In this document: piece by piece, positions 28,933 to 37,506 of the stretch
Position numbering within the stretch: position 1 is the stretch's first letter
Layout of the letters: each line of letters starts with the position of its first letter
Assembly (NCBI GenBank): GCA_965223405.1
Contig: CBDCWO010000006.1
Coordinates: 3,410,001-3,474,000, forward strand
Length of the DNA: 64,000 nt
Direction of reading: 5' to 3'
Origin: CBDCWO01 sp965223405
GTDB taxonomy: Bacteria > Bacteroidota > Bacteroidia > Chitinophagales > Saprospiraceae
Made by a program: the position numbers and the translations under genes
Notes under the pieces: generated by a model
What the model was told of the DNA's origin: nothing
Database searches by the model: none
The model's input: the letters and a program-made list of their open reading frames with translations, nothing else

Positions 28933-31790
28933 CCGTTGTTAGTAGGAGTCAATTGGCCGGCAGTGAATCCGCAAGCATCTACCCAAGTAGGAGGAATAGG
29001 AGTGATATTTGGAGTAGTAGATTGACAACCGAAATCATTACCCTCATTGCAAGTAGTTGTGGTAGGAGCTCCATTGTCAATAATCCAGGTAAAAGTTTGG
29101 TAACAAGTATCGGAGGTATTACCGCACTCGTCATCGGCCCAGAATTTATGAGTTACAGACCAATTGCACCCGTTGTTAGTAGGAGTTCCTGCCAATTGGC
29201 CGGCAGTGAATCCGCAAGCATCTACCCAAGTAGGAGGAATAGGAGTGATATTTGGAGTAGTAGATTGACAACCGAAATCATTACCCTCATTGCAAGTAGT
29301 TGTGGTAGGAGCTCCATTGTCAATAATCCAGGTAAAAGTTTGGTAACAAGTATCGGAGGTATTACCGCACTCGTCATCGGCCCAGGACCAATTGCACCCG
29401 TTGTTAGTAGGAGTTCCTGCTAATTGGCCGGCAGTGAATCCACAAGCATCTACCCAAGTAGGAGGAATAGGAGTGATATTTGGAGTAGTAGATTGACAAC
29501 CGAAATCATTACCCTCATTGCAAGTAGTTGTGGTAGGAGCTCCATTGTCAATAATCCAGGTAAAAGTTTGGTAACAAGTATCGGAGGTATTACCGCACTC
29601 GTCATCGGCCCAGAATTTATGAGTTACGGACCAATTGCACCCGTTGTTAGTAGTTGTGGGAGTTCCTGCCAATTGGCAGGTAAAAGTTTGGTAACAAGTA
29701 TCGGAGGTATTACCGCACTCGTCATCGGCCCAGGCAGTGAATCCGCAAGCATCTACCCAAGTAGGAGGAATAGGAGTGATATTTGGAGTAGTAGATTGAC
29801 AACCGAAATCATTACCCTCATTGCAAGTAGTTGTGGTAGGAGCTCCATTGTCAATAATCCAGGTAAAAGTTTGGTAACAAGTATCGGAGGTATTACCGCA
29901 CTCGTCATCGGCCCAGAATTTATGAGTTACGGACCAATTGCACCCGTTGTTAGTGGGAGTTCCTACCAATTGGCCGGCAGTGAATCCGCAAGCATCTACC
30001 CAAGTAGGAGGAATAGGAGTGATATTTGGAGTAGTAGATTGACAACCGAAATCATTACCCTCATTGCAAGTAGTTGTGGTAGGAGCTCCATTGTCAATAA
30101 TCCAGGTAAAAGTTTGGTAACAAGTATCGGAGGTATTACCGCACTCGTCATCGGCCCAGAATTTATGAGTTACAGACCAATTGCACCCGTTGTTAGTAGG
30201 AGTTCCTGCCAATTGGCCGGCAGTGAATCCGCAAGCATCTACCCAAGTAGGAGGAATAGGAGTGATATTTGGAGTAGTAGATTGACAACCGAAATCATTA
30301 CCCTCATTGCAAGTAGTTGTGGTAGGAGCTCCATTGTCAATAATCCAGGTAAAAGTTTGGTAACAAGTATCGGAGGTATTACCGCACTCGTCATCGGCCC
30401 AGAATTTATGAGTTACAGACCAATTGCACCCGTTGTTAGTAGGAGTTCCTGCTAATTGGCCGGCAGTGAATCCACAAGCATCTACCCAAGTAGGAGGAAT
30501 AGGAGTGATATTTGGAGTAGTAGATTGACAACCGAAATCATTACCCTCATTGCAAGTAGTTGTGGTAGGAGCTCCATTGTCAATAATCCAGGTAAAAGTT
30601 TGGTAACAAGTATCGGAGGTATTACCGCACTCGTCATCGGCCCAGAATTTATGAGTTACAGACCAATTGCACCCGTTGTTAGTAGGAGTTCCTGCTAATT
30701 GGCCGGCAGTGAATCCGCAAGCATCTACCCAAGTAGGAGGAATAGGAGTGATATTTGGAGTAGTAGATTGACAACCGAAATCATTACCCTCATTGCAAGT
30801 AGTTGTGGTAGGAGCTCCATTGTCAATAATCCAGGTAAAAGTTTGGTAACAAGTATCGGAGGTATTACCGCACTCGTCATCGGCCCAGAATTTATGAGTT
30901 ACGGACCAATTGCACCCGTTGTTAGTGGGACCCAATTGGCCGGCAGTGAATCCGCAAGCATCTACCCAAGTAGGAGGAATAGGAGTGATATTTGGAGTAG
31001 TAGATTGACAACCGAAATCATTACCCTCATTGCAAGTAGTTGTGGTAGGAGCTCCATTGTCAATAATCCAGGTAAAAGTTTGGTAACAAGTATCGGAGGT
31101 ATTACCGATCATCGGCCCAGAATTTATGAGTTACAGACCAATTGCACCCGTTGTTAGTAGGAGTTCCTGCCAATTGGCCGGCAGTGAATCCGCAAGCATC
31201 TACCCAAGTAGGAGGAATAGGAGTGATATTTGGAGTAGTAGATTGACAACCGAAATCATTACCCTCATTGCAAGTAGTTGTGGTAGGAGCTCCATTGTCA
31301 ATAATCCAGGTAAAAGTTTGGTAACAAGTATCGGAGGTATTACCGCACTCGTCATCGGCCCAGAATTTATGAGTTACAGACCAATTGCACCCGTTGTTAG
31401 TAGGAGTTCCTGCTAATTGGCCGGCAGTGAATCCACAAGCATCTACCCAAGTAGGAGGAATAGGAGTGATATTTGGAGTAGTAGATTGACAACCGAAATC
31501 ATTACCCTCATTGCAAGTAGTTGTGGTAGGAGCTCCATTGTCAATAATCCAGGTAAAAGTTTGGTAACAAGTATCGGAGGTATTACCGCACTCGTCATCG
31601 GCCCAGAATTTATGAGTTACAGACCAATTGCACCCGTTGTTAGTAGGAGTTCCTGCTAATTGGCCGGCAGTGAATCCACAAGCATCTACCCAAGTAGGAG
31701 GAATAGGAGTGATATTTGGAGTAGTAGATTGACAACCGAAATCATTACCCTCATTGCAAGTAGTTGTGGTAGGAGCTCCATTGTCTTCTA
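28366..31790 (-). repeat. 243-bp tandem array, 14 copies
   Basis: Fourteen copies of a near-identical 243-base (81-codon) unit encoding a HYR/Ig-like module (CNEGNDFGCQS .. WVDACGF .. NNGCNWSVTHKFW .. ECGNTSDTCYQ). Distances between equivalent bases are 243, 236, 243, 228, 303, 243, 243, 243, 243, 237, 238, 243, 243. The copies of normal length are almost invariant. The odd spacings come from partial deletions and one 60-base insertion at unit junctions; two of them (236 and 238) shift the frame. Confidence 0.92.
28917..31112 (-). CDS. second giant secreted protein, middle fragment (repeat array only)
   Basis: Consists only of the 81-residue array units, read in the same repeat phase as the flanking pieces but in a different genomic frame. 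It is bounded by a 5-base loss near 31107 on the N-terminal side and by a 7-base total loss near 28920-28952 on the C-terminal side. The two shifts add to 12 bases and cancel, so the outer fragments share one frame. It includes an aberrant unit near residue 460 where a piece of the unit is inserted again. No start signal of its own, so it is not an independent gene. Confidence 0.6.
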   Translation of the reverse strand: MIGNTSDTCYQTFTWIIDNGAPTTTTCNEGNDFGCQSTTPNITPIPPTWVDACGFTAGQLGPTNNGCNWSVTHKFWADDECGNTSDTCYQTFTWIIDNGAPTTTTCNEGNDFGCQSTTPNITPIPPTWVDACGFTAGQLAGTPTNNGCNWSVTHKFWADDECGNTSDTCYQTFTWIIDNGAPTTTTCNEGNDFGCQSTTPNITPIPPTWVDACGFTAGQLAGTPTNNGCNWSVTHKFWADDECGNTSDTCYQTFTWIIDNGAPTTTTCNEGNDFGCQSTTPNITPIPPTWVDACGFTAGQLAGTPTNNGCNWSVTHKFWADDECGNTSDTCYQTFTWIIDNGAPTTTTCNEGNDFGCQSTTPNITPIPPTWVDACGFTAGQLVGTPTNNGCNWSVTHKFWADDECGNTSDTCYQTFTWIIDNGAPTTTTCNEGNDFGCQSTTPNITPIPPTWVDACGFTAWADDECGNTSDTCYQTFTCQLAGTPTTTNNGCNWSVTHKFWADDECGNTSDTCYQTFTWIIDNGAPTTTTCNEGNDFGCQSTTPNITPIPPTWVDACGFTAGQLAGTPTNNGCNWSWADDECGNTSDTCYQTFTWIIDNGAPTTTTCNEGNDFGCQSTTPNITPIPPTWVDACGFTAGQLAGTPTNNGCNWSVTHKFWADDECGNTSDTCYQTFTWIIDNGAPTTTTCNEGNDFGCQSTTPNITPIPPTWVDACGFTAGQLTPTNNGCNWS

Positions 31791-32961
31791 CCCAAGTATA
31801 CACCACATCACAAGGAGTACCATTCCCACAAGCAGATATCGGAGTGTAAGTACGGGTTAAAGTGACATCGCAACCTACAGTTACTGTATTTTCGGATACA
31901 TCTATGGAGCCTCCACAATCTTCATGGACGGTAATATCGGAAAATTGTGCCGGAAGCGTGGGTGGCGAGGTTTGACATCCATAATCTTGACCAGCTCCAC
32001 ACGCAATACTTGGCGTACAAGACAAACCCATTATTTCAACCTCCTGGGTTGAAATACAATTAGGAACGGTTGACTCCCAAACATATATGGTATAAGTACC
32101 TGGTGCCAATCCACTAAATACATTACTAGCCTGGTAATTAATTCCATCTATTGAATATCGCAATTCACTGTCTTGAGCCTTAACACTCGAATTGGCAGTA
32201 ATGGTAATCATGCCATTACTCTGGTTGCAGTCTGCATGCGTGACTACAACATCGCTAATATTTACAAAGCAAATGCCTCCAACTTTCCAATTGATGGTTT
32301 GTTGGCCACCTGCAATTGCGTCTTCCACAGGTGAAACCACTCTGGCGGCCATTAAGGATGCTTGAATATTTCCTGTTGGTGTAGATGTAGGATCGCATTC
32401 TAATAGAACATCGATTCGGACCACTATAGATTCCCCTCCATTTATACCATCAACTTTTAATGTAGCATCTAGTGTACAACTGCCATTTGGAACATCTAAA
32501 GGATCACCTGTGATAGTTTCGGAGAGTATCATCACAGTTTCATTGCCATTACTGCTTACTCCAGGGTCAGAAGCTGGATTGATTGAAGCGCTGATAACAT
32601 CTGTTACCCCAACTCCTCCTTGGCCTGTGGAGTTACAAAGCCATTGCAAATCTATTTCTATGGATTGAGGGTCGTGTTCGGGATTCGCATCCACGTCGAT
32701 TTTAATTAAAAATGGAACTACGTCACCACATACGTAATCTTCAGCCTGAAGCTCAGTGCGAACATAGGTATTTGATCCGTCTCCATAATAGGCATTTGGA
32801 TTGGTATCTGGCTCAACAGCTCTCCAAATAATACTGCTGAAATCAGCACCACTGGATGCATTAATCGGTGGAAAGTTCCTAAAAGTAAAACTTGTGAGTG
32901 TAAGTGTTATCGTAAGCAATACAAAGCTTGTGATAAACCGGTGCATCTTGGTTATCATCAT
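31102..32961 (-). CDS. second giant secreted protein, N-terminal fragment
   Basis: 619 residues as it stands. Signal peptide (FITSFVLLTITLTLTSFTF) after the same MM.TKM start context as the paralogous giant. A ~200-residue Ig-like domain, an SprB-like repeat (RYSIDGINYQASNVFSGLAPGTYTI), one HYR-like domain with GQDYGCQTSPP, and then the start of the 81-residue array follow. The frame ends FWADDR-stop at a 5-base deletion in the array. With the two frame breaks repaired the gene would encode about 2450 residues. If the breaks are real, the cell makes a truncated protein that lacks the T9SS tail and would stay in the periplasm. Confidence 0.8.
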   Translation of the reverse strand: MMITKMHRFITSFVLLTITLTLTSFTFRNFPPINASSGADFSSIIWRAVEPDTNPNAYYGDGSNTYVRTELQAEDYVCGDVVPFLIKIDVDANPEHDPQSIEIDLQWLCNSTGQGGVGVTDVISASINPASDPGVSSNGNETVMILSETITGDPLDVPNGSCTLDATLKVDGINGGESIVVRIDVLLECDPTSTPTGNIQASLMAARVVSPVEDAIAGGQQTINWKVGGICFVNISDVVVTHADCNQSNGMITITANSSVKAQDSELRYSIDGINYQASNVFSGLAPGTYTIYVWESTVPNCISTQEVEIMGLSCTPSIACGAGQDYGCQTSPPTLPAQFSDITVHEDCGGSIDVSENTVTVGCDVTLTRTYTPISACGNGTPCDVVYTWVEDNGAPTTTTCNEGNDFGCQSTTPNITPIPPTWVDACGFTAGQLAGTPTNNGCNWSVTHKFWADDECGNTSDTCYQTFTWIIDNGAPTTTTCNEGNDFGCQSTTPNITPIPPTWVDACGFTAGQLAGTPTNNGCNWSVTHKFWADDECGNTSDTCYQTFTWIIDNGAPTTTTCNEGNDFGCQSTTPNITPIPPTWVDACGFTAGQLAGTPTNNGCNWSVTHKFWADDR

Positions 32962-33651
32962 CGATTGGTTTGGTTTAAGAAAAATGTAGTTTCCACTTCT
33001 GGAAAACTACGTGTTCATTCGCTGGGTACGTATTATCCGCAAACACGATAAAAAATCCTAGGAAGGGGGAAAATGGTAGGTAGTATGAGTCATTCAAGCT
33101 CTAGCAACTAAGGGGGGGATAGCTAAACACTTGAGATTAACCCACTTTAATTAATTATTATATCAATTGGTCATAGGTCCTCATCCCAGGTATTCTATTT
33201 CCAAGTAAAGATATTGGGATTTTGGGAAACTTCCCAATCATGATTATGCAGTTTCCCATGACCTACATGCTTAATTTACAATAAATTAGGAATCGAACAT
33301 ATCTGTAAAACATTCAATTGGAGAGATATAACACTATTTCGTTCCACACACAATATCGCTATCGATACCGGAGAAAAAATTGACATATTTATTAACCTAA
33401 TATATGATCTTTCTCAAAACAATAATCTTATATATTATCAAATTAATCTATACTTAAGCTGAATATGTTAAATTATTTTGGCAAAGCTCATTTATTTTCA
33501 TCATTTGCTAACTTTTGGATATATATGTAAAGGGTCAAATCCCAAAAAAGTCAATTGTGAATTTCTAGCCAATCAATGGATTGAGGCTTATTCACTCAAA
33601 TGAAAACATTATAGATTACAGGGATATATGGAACCAGGGTCAGTAATAATT
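32962..33651. other. long intergenic region upstream of the second giant gene
   Basis: 690 bases with no credible gene. The first 130 bases carry the leader and motif shared with the first giant gene. From about 33130 to 33600 the sequence is AT-rich with many stops in all frames. Nothing else recognisable. Confidence 0.6.
33071..33086 (-). promoter_or_regulatory. 16-base motif shared with the other giant gene
   Basis: On the reverse strand TACTACCTACCATTTT, followed by CCCCCTTCC, 110 bases before the start codon at 32961. The identical 16 bases occur 129 bases before the start at 25316, also followed by a C-run. Could be an activator site or promoter part; its role is unknown. Confidence 0.5.
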
Positions 33652-34038
33652 TCACTTCCTATCTGGTCTCCGTTGTTGCATTTTTACCTCCATGATCATA
33701 GCAATAGATTGGGCCCGGGATATCATTAGTTCGGCATTTTGACCGGCAAAATGTTCCCGCACACTCAGATTAAATAACTCCAACCATTTCACAAAATGTT
33801 CATGCAGGAGGGGGTAGCGTTGATTGAGGTTGAAATGGGCGGCCATAGCGTTGTCTTTGTACACCGGTTTTCCAAAAACAATGCTCTCCCAAAAGTCGGT
33901 GATCCGGGGCAGATGCCTGATCAAATCCAGCTGGGCTATTTCTTTAAAAATATACCCCAACATTTCATCGGCAAATGCCTTTTGATAAAAATCAGACAAA
34001 ACCCTCTCAATATCCCGGCGTGATTCAATATCTCTCAT
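33652..34038 (-). CDS. group III truncated haemoglobin
   Basis: 128-residue 2-over-2 globin of the group III (Ctb-like) class. It shows FY (17-18) in the B helix, F-x-E-I-x-x-L-D-L and ITDFWESIVFG around the E helix, and HFVKWLELF with the probable haem-ligating proximal His81. Length fits the group. Family members bind oxygen or nitric oxide, and some help resist nitrosative stress; the role here is not known. The start follows directly on the T-run of the hairpin at 34043-34071, giving a very short leader if the gene has its own transcript. It lies downstream of the Cys/Lys-rich secreted protein gene. Confidence 0.93.
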   Translation of the reverse strand: MRDIESRRDIERVLSDFYQKAFADEMLGYIFKEIAQLDLIRHLPRITDFWESIVFGKPVYKDNAMAAHFNLNQRYPLLHEHFVKWLELFNLSVREHFAGQNAELMISRAQSIAMIMEVKMQQRRPDRK

Positions 34039-34042
34039 AAAT

Positions 34043-34071
34043 AAAAAAAAGCACCGGTATGGTTCCAGTGC
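34043..34071 (-). terminator. hairpin with T-run between secreted protein and haemoglobin genes
   Basis: On the reverse strand a 7-bp stem (GCACTGG/CCGGTGC, one wobble) is followed by eight T. It fits an intrinsic terminator of the gene at 34103-34591, placed immediately before the haemoglobin start. Confidence 0.75.
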
Positions 34072-34102
34072 CTTAGGTTGTTTTGATTTATACCTTGTTG
34101 TT

Positions 34103-34591
34103 TTAACTTCTTATTTGTTTTTTCTGTACCGGGCTCACTTCAGATACCTGACTGCTTGACTTCATTTTAGCACATTTTTTTGCACATGCTGCCTTCATTT
34201 CCGGAGAACACACCTTCTTGCACGCTGCTTTCATGGCTTCGGTGCAATGATGAGGTGTTAAAACTTGGTCAGAATGATCTGCGATATTCATAGCAGACTC
34301 ATCAGGAGCCTGATTGACAAAAGTCTTAGTCTTTTCGTCAAATACTACATTTACCAATTTTACAGAACCACTATGGGGACAGATTTCTTTTCGTACAAAA
34401 CAATTCTCTCCTGTAGATATCGATTTTTTTACCAAAATGGATTCATCAGCTGATGCGGACACCATTGCAGCAGATTGGGACGAAAGTTCTGTTTTCTTAT
34501 GGCACGATTTCTTAGCAGAATGAGCACATTGAGCTTGCATCGAAAGAGAACCAGCAATAAAGAATAATGATAGAAAAAATACTTTTTTCAT
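34103..34591 (-). CDS. secreted Cys/Lys-rich protein, possible metal binding
   Basis: 162 residues with a clear signal peptide (MKKVFFLSLFFIAGSLSMQA-Q). The mature part has CAHSAKKSCHKK at its start, a middle segment around ENCFVRKEICPHSG, and a C-terminal cluster HHCTEAMKAACKKVCSPEM then AACAKKCAKM, with paired C-x3-C spacing and many Lys. No family recognised. The Cys/His/Met density suggests metal binding or redox, but this is inference from composition only. Its hairpin terminator separates it from the truncated haemoglobin gene downstream. A copy of the dispersed repeat lies upstream. Confidence 0.7.
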   Translation of the reverse strand: MKKVFFLSLFFIAGSLSMQAQCAHSAKKSCHKKTELSSQSAAMVSASADESILVKKSISTGENCFVRKEICPHSGSVKLVNVVFDEKTKTFVNQAPDESAMNIADHSDQVLTPHHCTEAMKAACKKVCSPEMKAACAKKCAKMKSSSQVSEVSPVQKKQIRS

Positions 34592-35098
34592 GATCTTAGC
34601 TTTTTAAGTTGCCTTAAAATTAGCAATAATATTCCAAAACTTATCATCCTGTTGAGTCTTTTAAACACCTGGTGATTGCAGCATAAAATACCTGAACCAA
34701 CCAAGTCTTGATCTTTTTGCCTTGCTCATCGTTATCGAACCTCGCCCATAGTCTCGGACTATGGACAAGAACCGCTGCCTCGATCAGGGAAAAAATCTCT
34801 TCGACTTTTAGGCCCGATATTTAGTACCGCAATCACTAGAAATTTACAAATATTGTGCCTGGTTGGTAAGATGGTTTAGTTGTTTATAGGACGTTCTCCA
34901 ATTAGTTAGGTCACATTTTACACTCTCAAAGGGTGTATTGCTTTGCATCTCTATCCATTATCTATTAGTACAAAATAGGATTCGTTTGACTTCTGATCGT
35001 TGATACAGATCATTGTGGAAAGCAATAATATTTTGTTAATATTCTGCGGATTAGCTCAAAATAGCTATTTTTACAGCGCCAACTTGAATAAGCTTTTT
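34592..35098. other. divergent intergenic region with repeat copy B
   Basis: About 500 bases between the start of the Cys/Lys-rich protein gene (minus) and the cysteine-synthase-family gene (plus). It holds the dispersed element at 34700-34830; promoters for both flanking genes must be here. TATTTTTA at 35066-35073 is a possible -7 box for the plus-strand gene. Confidence 0.6.
34700..34830. repeat. dispersed intergenic element, copy B
   Basis: Matches 9382-9500 in order and orientation, with a stronger central hairpin: CCATAGTC, loop TCG, GACTATGG. Flanking blocks GTCTTGATCTTTTTG, ATCGTTATCGAACC, CAAGAACCGCTGCCTCGATC and GAAAAAATCTC are shared. It lies outside any gene. Confidence 0.65.
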
Positions 35099-36154
35099 AT
35101 GAAGTATCACAAAAGTATACTGGAAAGCATTGGAAATACACCATTGATCCAGTTAAACCGGATTGCCTCTGGGCAAATCGCTACGGTCCTGGCAAAAGTT
35201 GAAGGAATGAATCCTGGTCACTCAGCCAAAGACCGAATCGCAAAGTACATCATTGAGAAATCTGAAAATGAAGGTTCACTTAAACCAGGAGGTACCATAA
35301 TCGAAGCTACTTCCGGCAATACAGGCTATAGTATGGCAATGGTAGCGGCGGTCAAGGGATATAGTTGTATTTTATGTGTGCCCAACAAAATCAGCAAGGA
35401 AAAGATCCAGTTGATGGAGGCTATTGGAGCCAAGGTAAAAGTCACACCCAGTCTGAGATATGACGATCCTCAATCCCACTATTCCATCGCTGCACAACTG
35501 GAGCGGGAAATACCCAATTCAATTTATATTAATCAGTATTTCAATCAGGCCAATACAGATGCTCATTATCATACGACCGGACCCGAAATCTGGGATCAAA
35601 CCGAAGGTGAAATTACCTGCTTGATAGCTGCAATGGGGACTGGAGGTACCTTAACTGGTACGGCAAAATACCTTAAAGAAAAAAATCCGGAGATCCGGAT
35701 TATAGGAATTGATGCTTATGGCTCAATTCTGCAAAAATACCATCAGGAGAAAAATTATTCAGATTCCGATATTCATCCCTACCTGATCGAAGCGGTAGGT
35801 AAAAATTTTATTCCCGGTGCCACTGAATTTGAGATTATTGATGAGATTATCAAAGTCAATGATCGCGACAGTGCTTTAATGGCCCGCAGAATGGCCAAAA
35901 AAGAAGGAATCCTAAGTGGGTATTCTTCCGGAGGAGTTATGGTAGGATTGAAAAAAATGCGAAACCAATTTACAAGCGATGATATTGTCGTGGTGCTGCT
36001 GGCAGATCACGGTAGCAGATATCTGAGTAAAATCTACAACAACGCCTGGATGCAGCATGTTGGATTTTTCCATTCATCGATGAGATCTATTCAAAAATCA
36101 AGAGTCGTATACCTCAAAGAACAACTCAAAAAAGTGATCGATTTCTATTCCTAG
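35099..36154 (+). CDS. cysteine synthase / cystathionine beta-synthase family PLP enzyme
   Basis: 351 residues of the fold-type II PLP family. The PLP lysine is Lys44 in HSAKDR, the substrate loop is EATSGNTGYSMA, the phosphate-binding glycines are GTGGTLTG, and the C-terminal Ser of GYSSGG contacts the pyridine nitrogen. It probably makes cysteine from O-acetylserine and sulfide, or joins serine and homocysteine; sequence alone does not decide. It is longer than CysK (~310) by a C-terminal tail rich in basic residues. I take ATG 35099 (MKYHKSILESIGNTPLIQ), since the upstream in-frame extension from 35000 is not family-like. Confidence 0.88.
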   Translation: MKYHKSILESIGNTPLIQLNRIASGQIATVLAKVEGMNPGHSAKDRIAKYIIEKSENEGSLKPGGTIIEATSGNTGYSMAMVAAVKGYSCILCVPNKISKEKIQLMEAIGAKVKVTPSLRYDDPQSHYSIAAQLEREIPNSIYINQYFNQANTDAHYHTTGPEIWDQTEGEITCLIAAMGTGGTLTGTAKYLKEKNPEIRIIGIDAYGSILQKYHQEKNYSDSDIHPYLIEAVGKNFIPGATEFEIIDEIIKVNDRDSALMARRMAKKEGILSGYSSGGVMVGLKKMRNQFTSDDIVVVLLADHGSRYLSKIYNNAWMQHVGFFHSSMRSIQKSRVVYLKEQLKKVIDFYS

Positions 36155-36164
36155 TCAATGGTGT

Positions 36165-36198
36165 TTAAGGCAGAAACAAATTATTTGTACTGCCTTAA
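36165..36198 (+). terminator. hairpin after the cysteine-synthase-family gene
   Basis: Outer stem TTAAGGCAG/CTGCCTTAA (36165-36173 with 36190-36198) with an inner ACAAAT/ATTTGT extension, followed by a weakly T-rich tract. It separates this gene from the alpha-oxoamine synthase downstream. Confidence 0.65.
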
Positions 36199-36231
36199 TT
36201 CTAATCTTTAAATTTATTCAACTATAACAAT

Positions 36232-37479
36232 ATGGATTTATTTGAAAGAATTGAAAAGCAGCGAGGTCCCCTGGGACAGTATGCTGAACGTGCTGAAGGT
36301 TACTACATATTCCCAAAATTAAAGGGAGAACTGGGTAGCAGAATGGAGTTTAACGGCAAGGAAGTAGTCTGTTGGAGTGTGAATAATTATCTGGGATTGG
36401 GAAACCATCCTGAAGTCAGGAAGGCCGATGCAGATGCGGCTAGAGAGTGGGGACTTGCTTATCCGATGGGTTCAAGAATGATGTCCGGTAATTCCGACTA
36501 TCATGATGCTTTGGAAAAAGAACTGGCAGAATTTGTAGGTAAAGAATCGGCCTTGTTAGTCAATTTTGGGTATCAAGGTATTCTGTCGGCAATAGACTGT
36601 TTGGTAAGCCGGCATGACATCGTGATTTATGATTCCGAAAGTCATGCCTGTATAGTGGATGGAGTCCGATTGCACTTGGGTAAGCGATTTGCTTTTGATC
36701 ATAATGATATCAACAGTTTGGAAAAACATCTAAAACGGGCTGAAAAACTAATTGAAGGAACTAATGGTGCTATTTTGGTGATTTCCGAAGGGGTATTTGG
36801 TATGCGAGGCGATCAGGGCAGACTCAGAGAAATAGTGGCCTTAAAAAATCGGTATCAGTTTAGATTGCTCGTTGACGATGCCCATGGATTTGGTGTTTTG
36901 GGCAAAACCGGTGCTGGTGCCGGGGAAGAGCAAAATGTGCAGGATGCAATTGATGTATATTTCGCCACCTTTGCCAAATCGATGGCCAGCATAGGGGCTT
37001 TCTTTGCTAGTGAGCCTGGAATAATCGAATACATGAAGTATAATATGCGCTCACAGATTTTTGCCAAATCTTTGCCGATGCCTATTGTCATTGGAGCAAT
37101 GAAAAGGTTGGAATTGTTGAAATCCAAACCTGAACTAAAGGCCAAGTTATGGGAAAATGTGAATGCGTTGCAGAACGGGCTGAAATCCCGGGGATTTAAC
37201 ATCGGCAATACCAATAGTTGTGTTACTCCGGTGTATTTGCAAGGAACAGCTGAAGAAGCTACTCAGCTGGTTTTTGATTTGCGAGAAAATTATAAAGTAT
37301 TTTGCTCTATAGTGGTCTATCCGGTGATTCCGAAAGGCATGATCATACTCAGGTTAATACCGACATCTGTCCATACTTTGGAAGACATTGAAATTACGCT
37401 GGAAGCATTCTCAGCCGTTTCAGAAAAGTTAAGCAATGGGATATACAAAGCTGAAATAGTCAATCCTATTAAAAACTAA
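36232..37479 (+). CDS. alpha-oxoamine synthase family enzyme, possible serine palmitoyltransferase
   Basis: 415 residues, PLP fold-type I. Key residues are His138 (SESHAC, ring-stacking), D215-x-x-H218 (DDAHGFGVLG) and the Schiff-base Lys249 (TFAKSMASIGAF). The family joins an acyl-CoA and an amino acid: 2-amino-3-ketobutyrate ligase, 8-amino-7-oxononanoate synthase or serine palmitoyltransferase (SPT). Features such as GSRMMSGNSDYHDALE and SMASIGAFFASEP resemble Bacteroidota SPT-like proteins. No biotin gene is nearby, which argues mildly against BioF. Its 3' end faces, 27 bases away, a GNAT-like acyltransferase that could act next in ceramide synthesis. SPT is the favoured reading but not proven. 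Confidence 0.75.
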   Translation: MDLFERIEKQRGPLGQYAERAEGYYIFPKLKGELGSRMEFNGKEVVCWSVNNYLGLGNHPEVRKADADAAREWGLAYPMGSRMMSGNSDYHDALEKELAEFVGKESALLVNFGYQGILSAIDCLVSRHDIVIYDSESHACIVDGVRLHLGKRFAFDHNDINSLEKHLKRAEKLIEGTNGAILVISEGVFGMRGDQGRLREIVALKNRYQFRLLVDDAHGFGVLGKTGAGAGEEQNVQDAIDVYFATFAKSMASIGAFFASEPGIIEYMKYNMRSQIFAKSLPMPIVIGAMKRLELLKSKPELKAKLWENVNALQNGLKSRGFNIGNTNSCVTPVYLQGTAEEATQLVFDLRENYKVFCSIVVYPVIPKGMIILRLIPTSVHTLEDIEITLEAFSAVSEKLSNGIYKAEIVNPIKN

Positions 37480-37506
37480 CCGATTACCGAATACCGACTA
37501 CCGATC

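Noticed and set aside
29424..30455. 343-codon plus-strand frame (and similar frames at 28474-31860)
   Set aside because: Antisense shadow of the 243-bp array. The minus strand has the signal peptide, Cys modules and T9SS tail, so the plus-strand frames are not genes.
28366..31790. CRISPR array
   Set aside because: Units are 243-bp coding repeats without unique spacers, and no cas gene is nearby.
35000..35098. N-terminal extension of the cysteine-synthase-family gene
   Set aside because: The 33 extra residues do not match the family; ATG 35099 gives the normal N-terminus.
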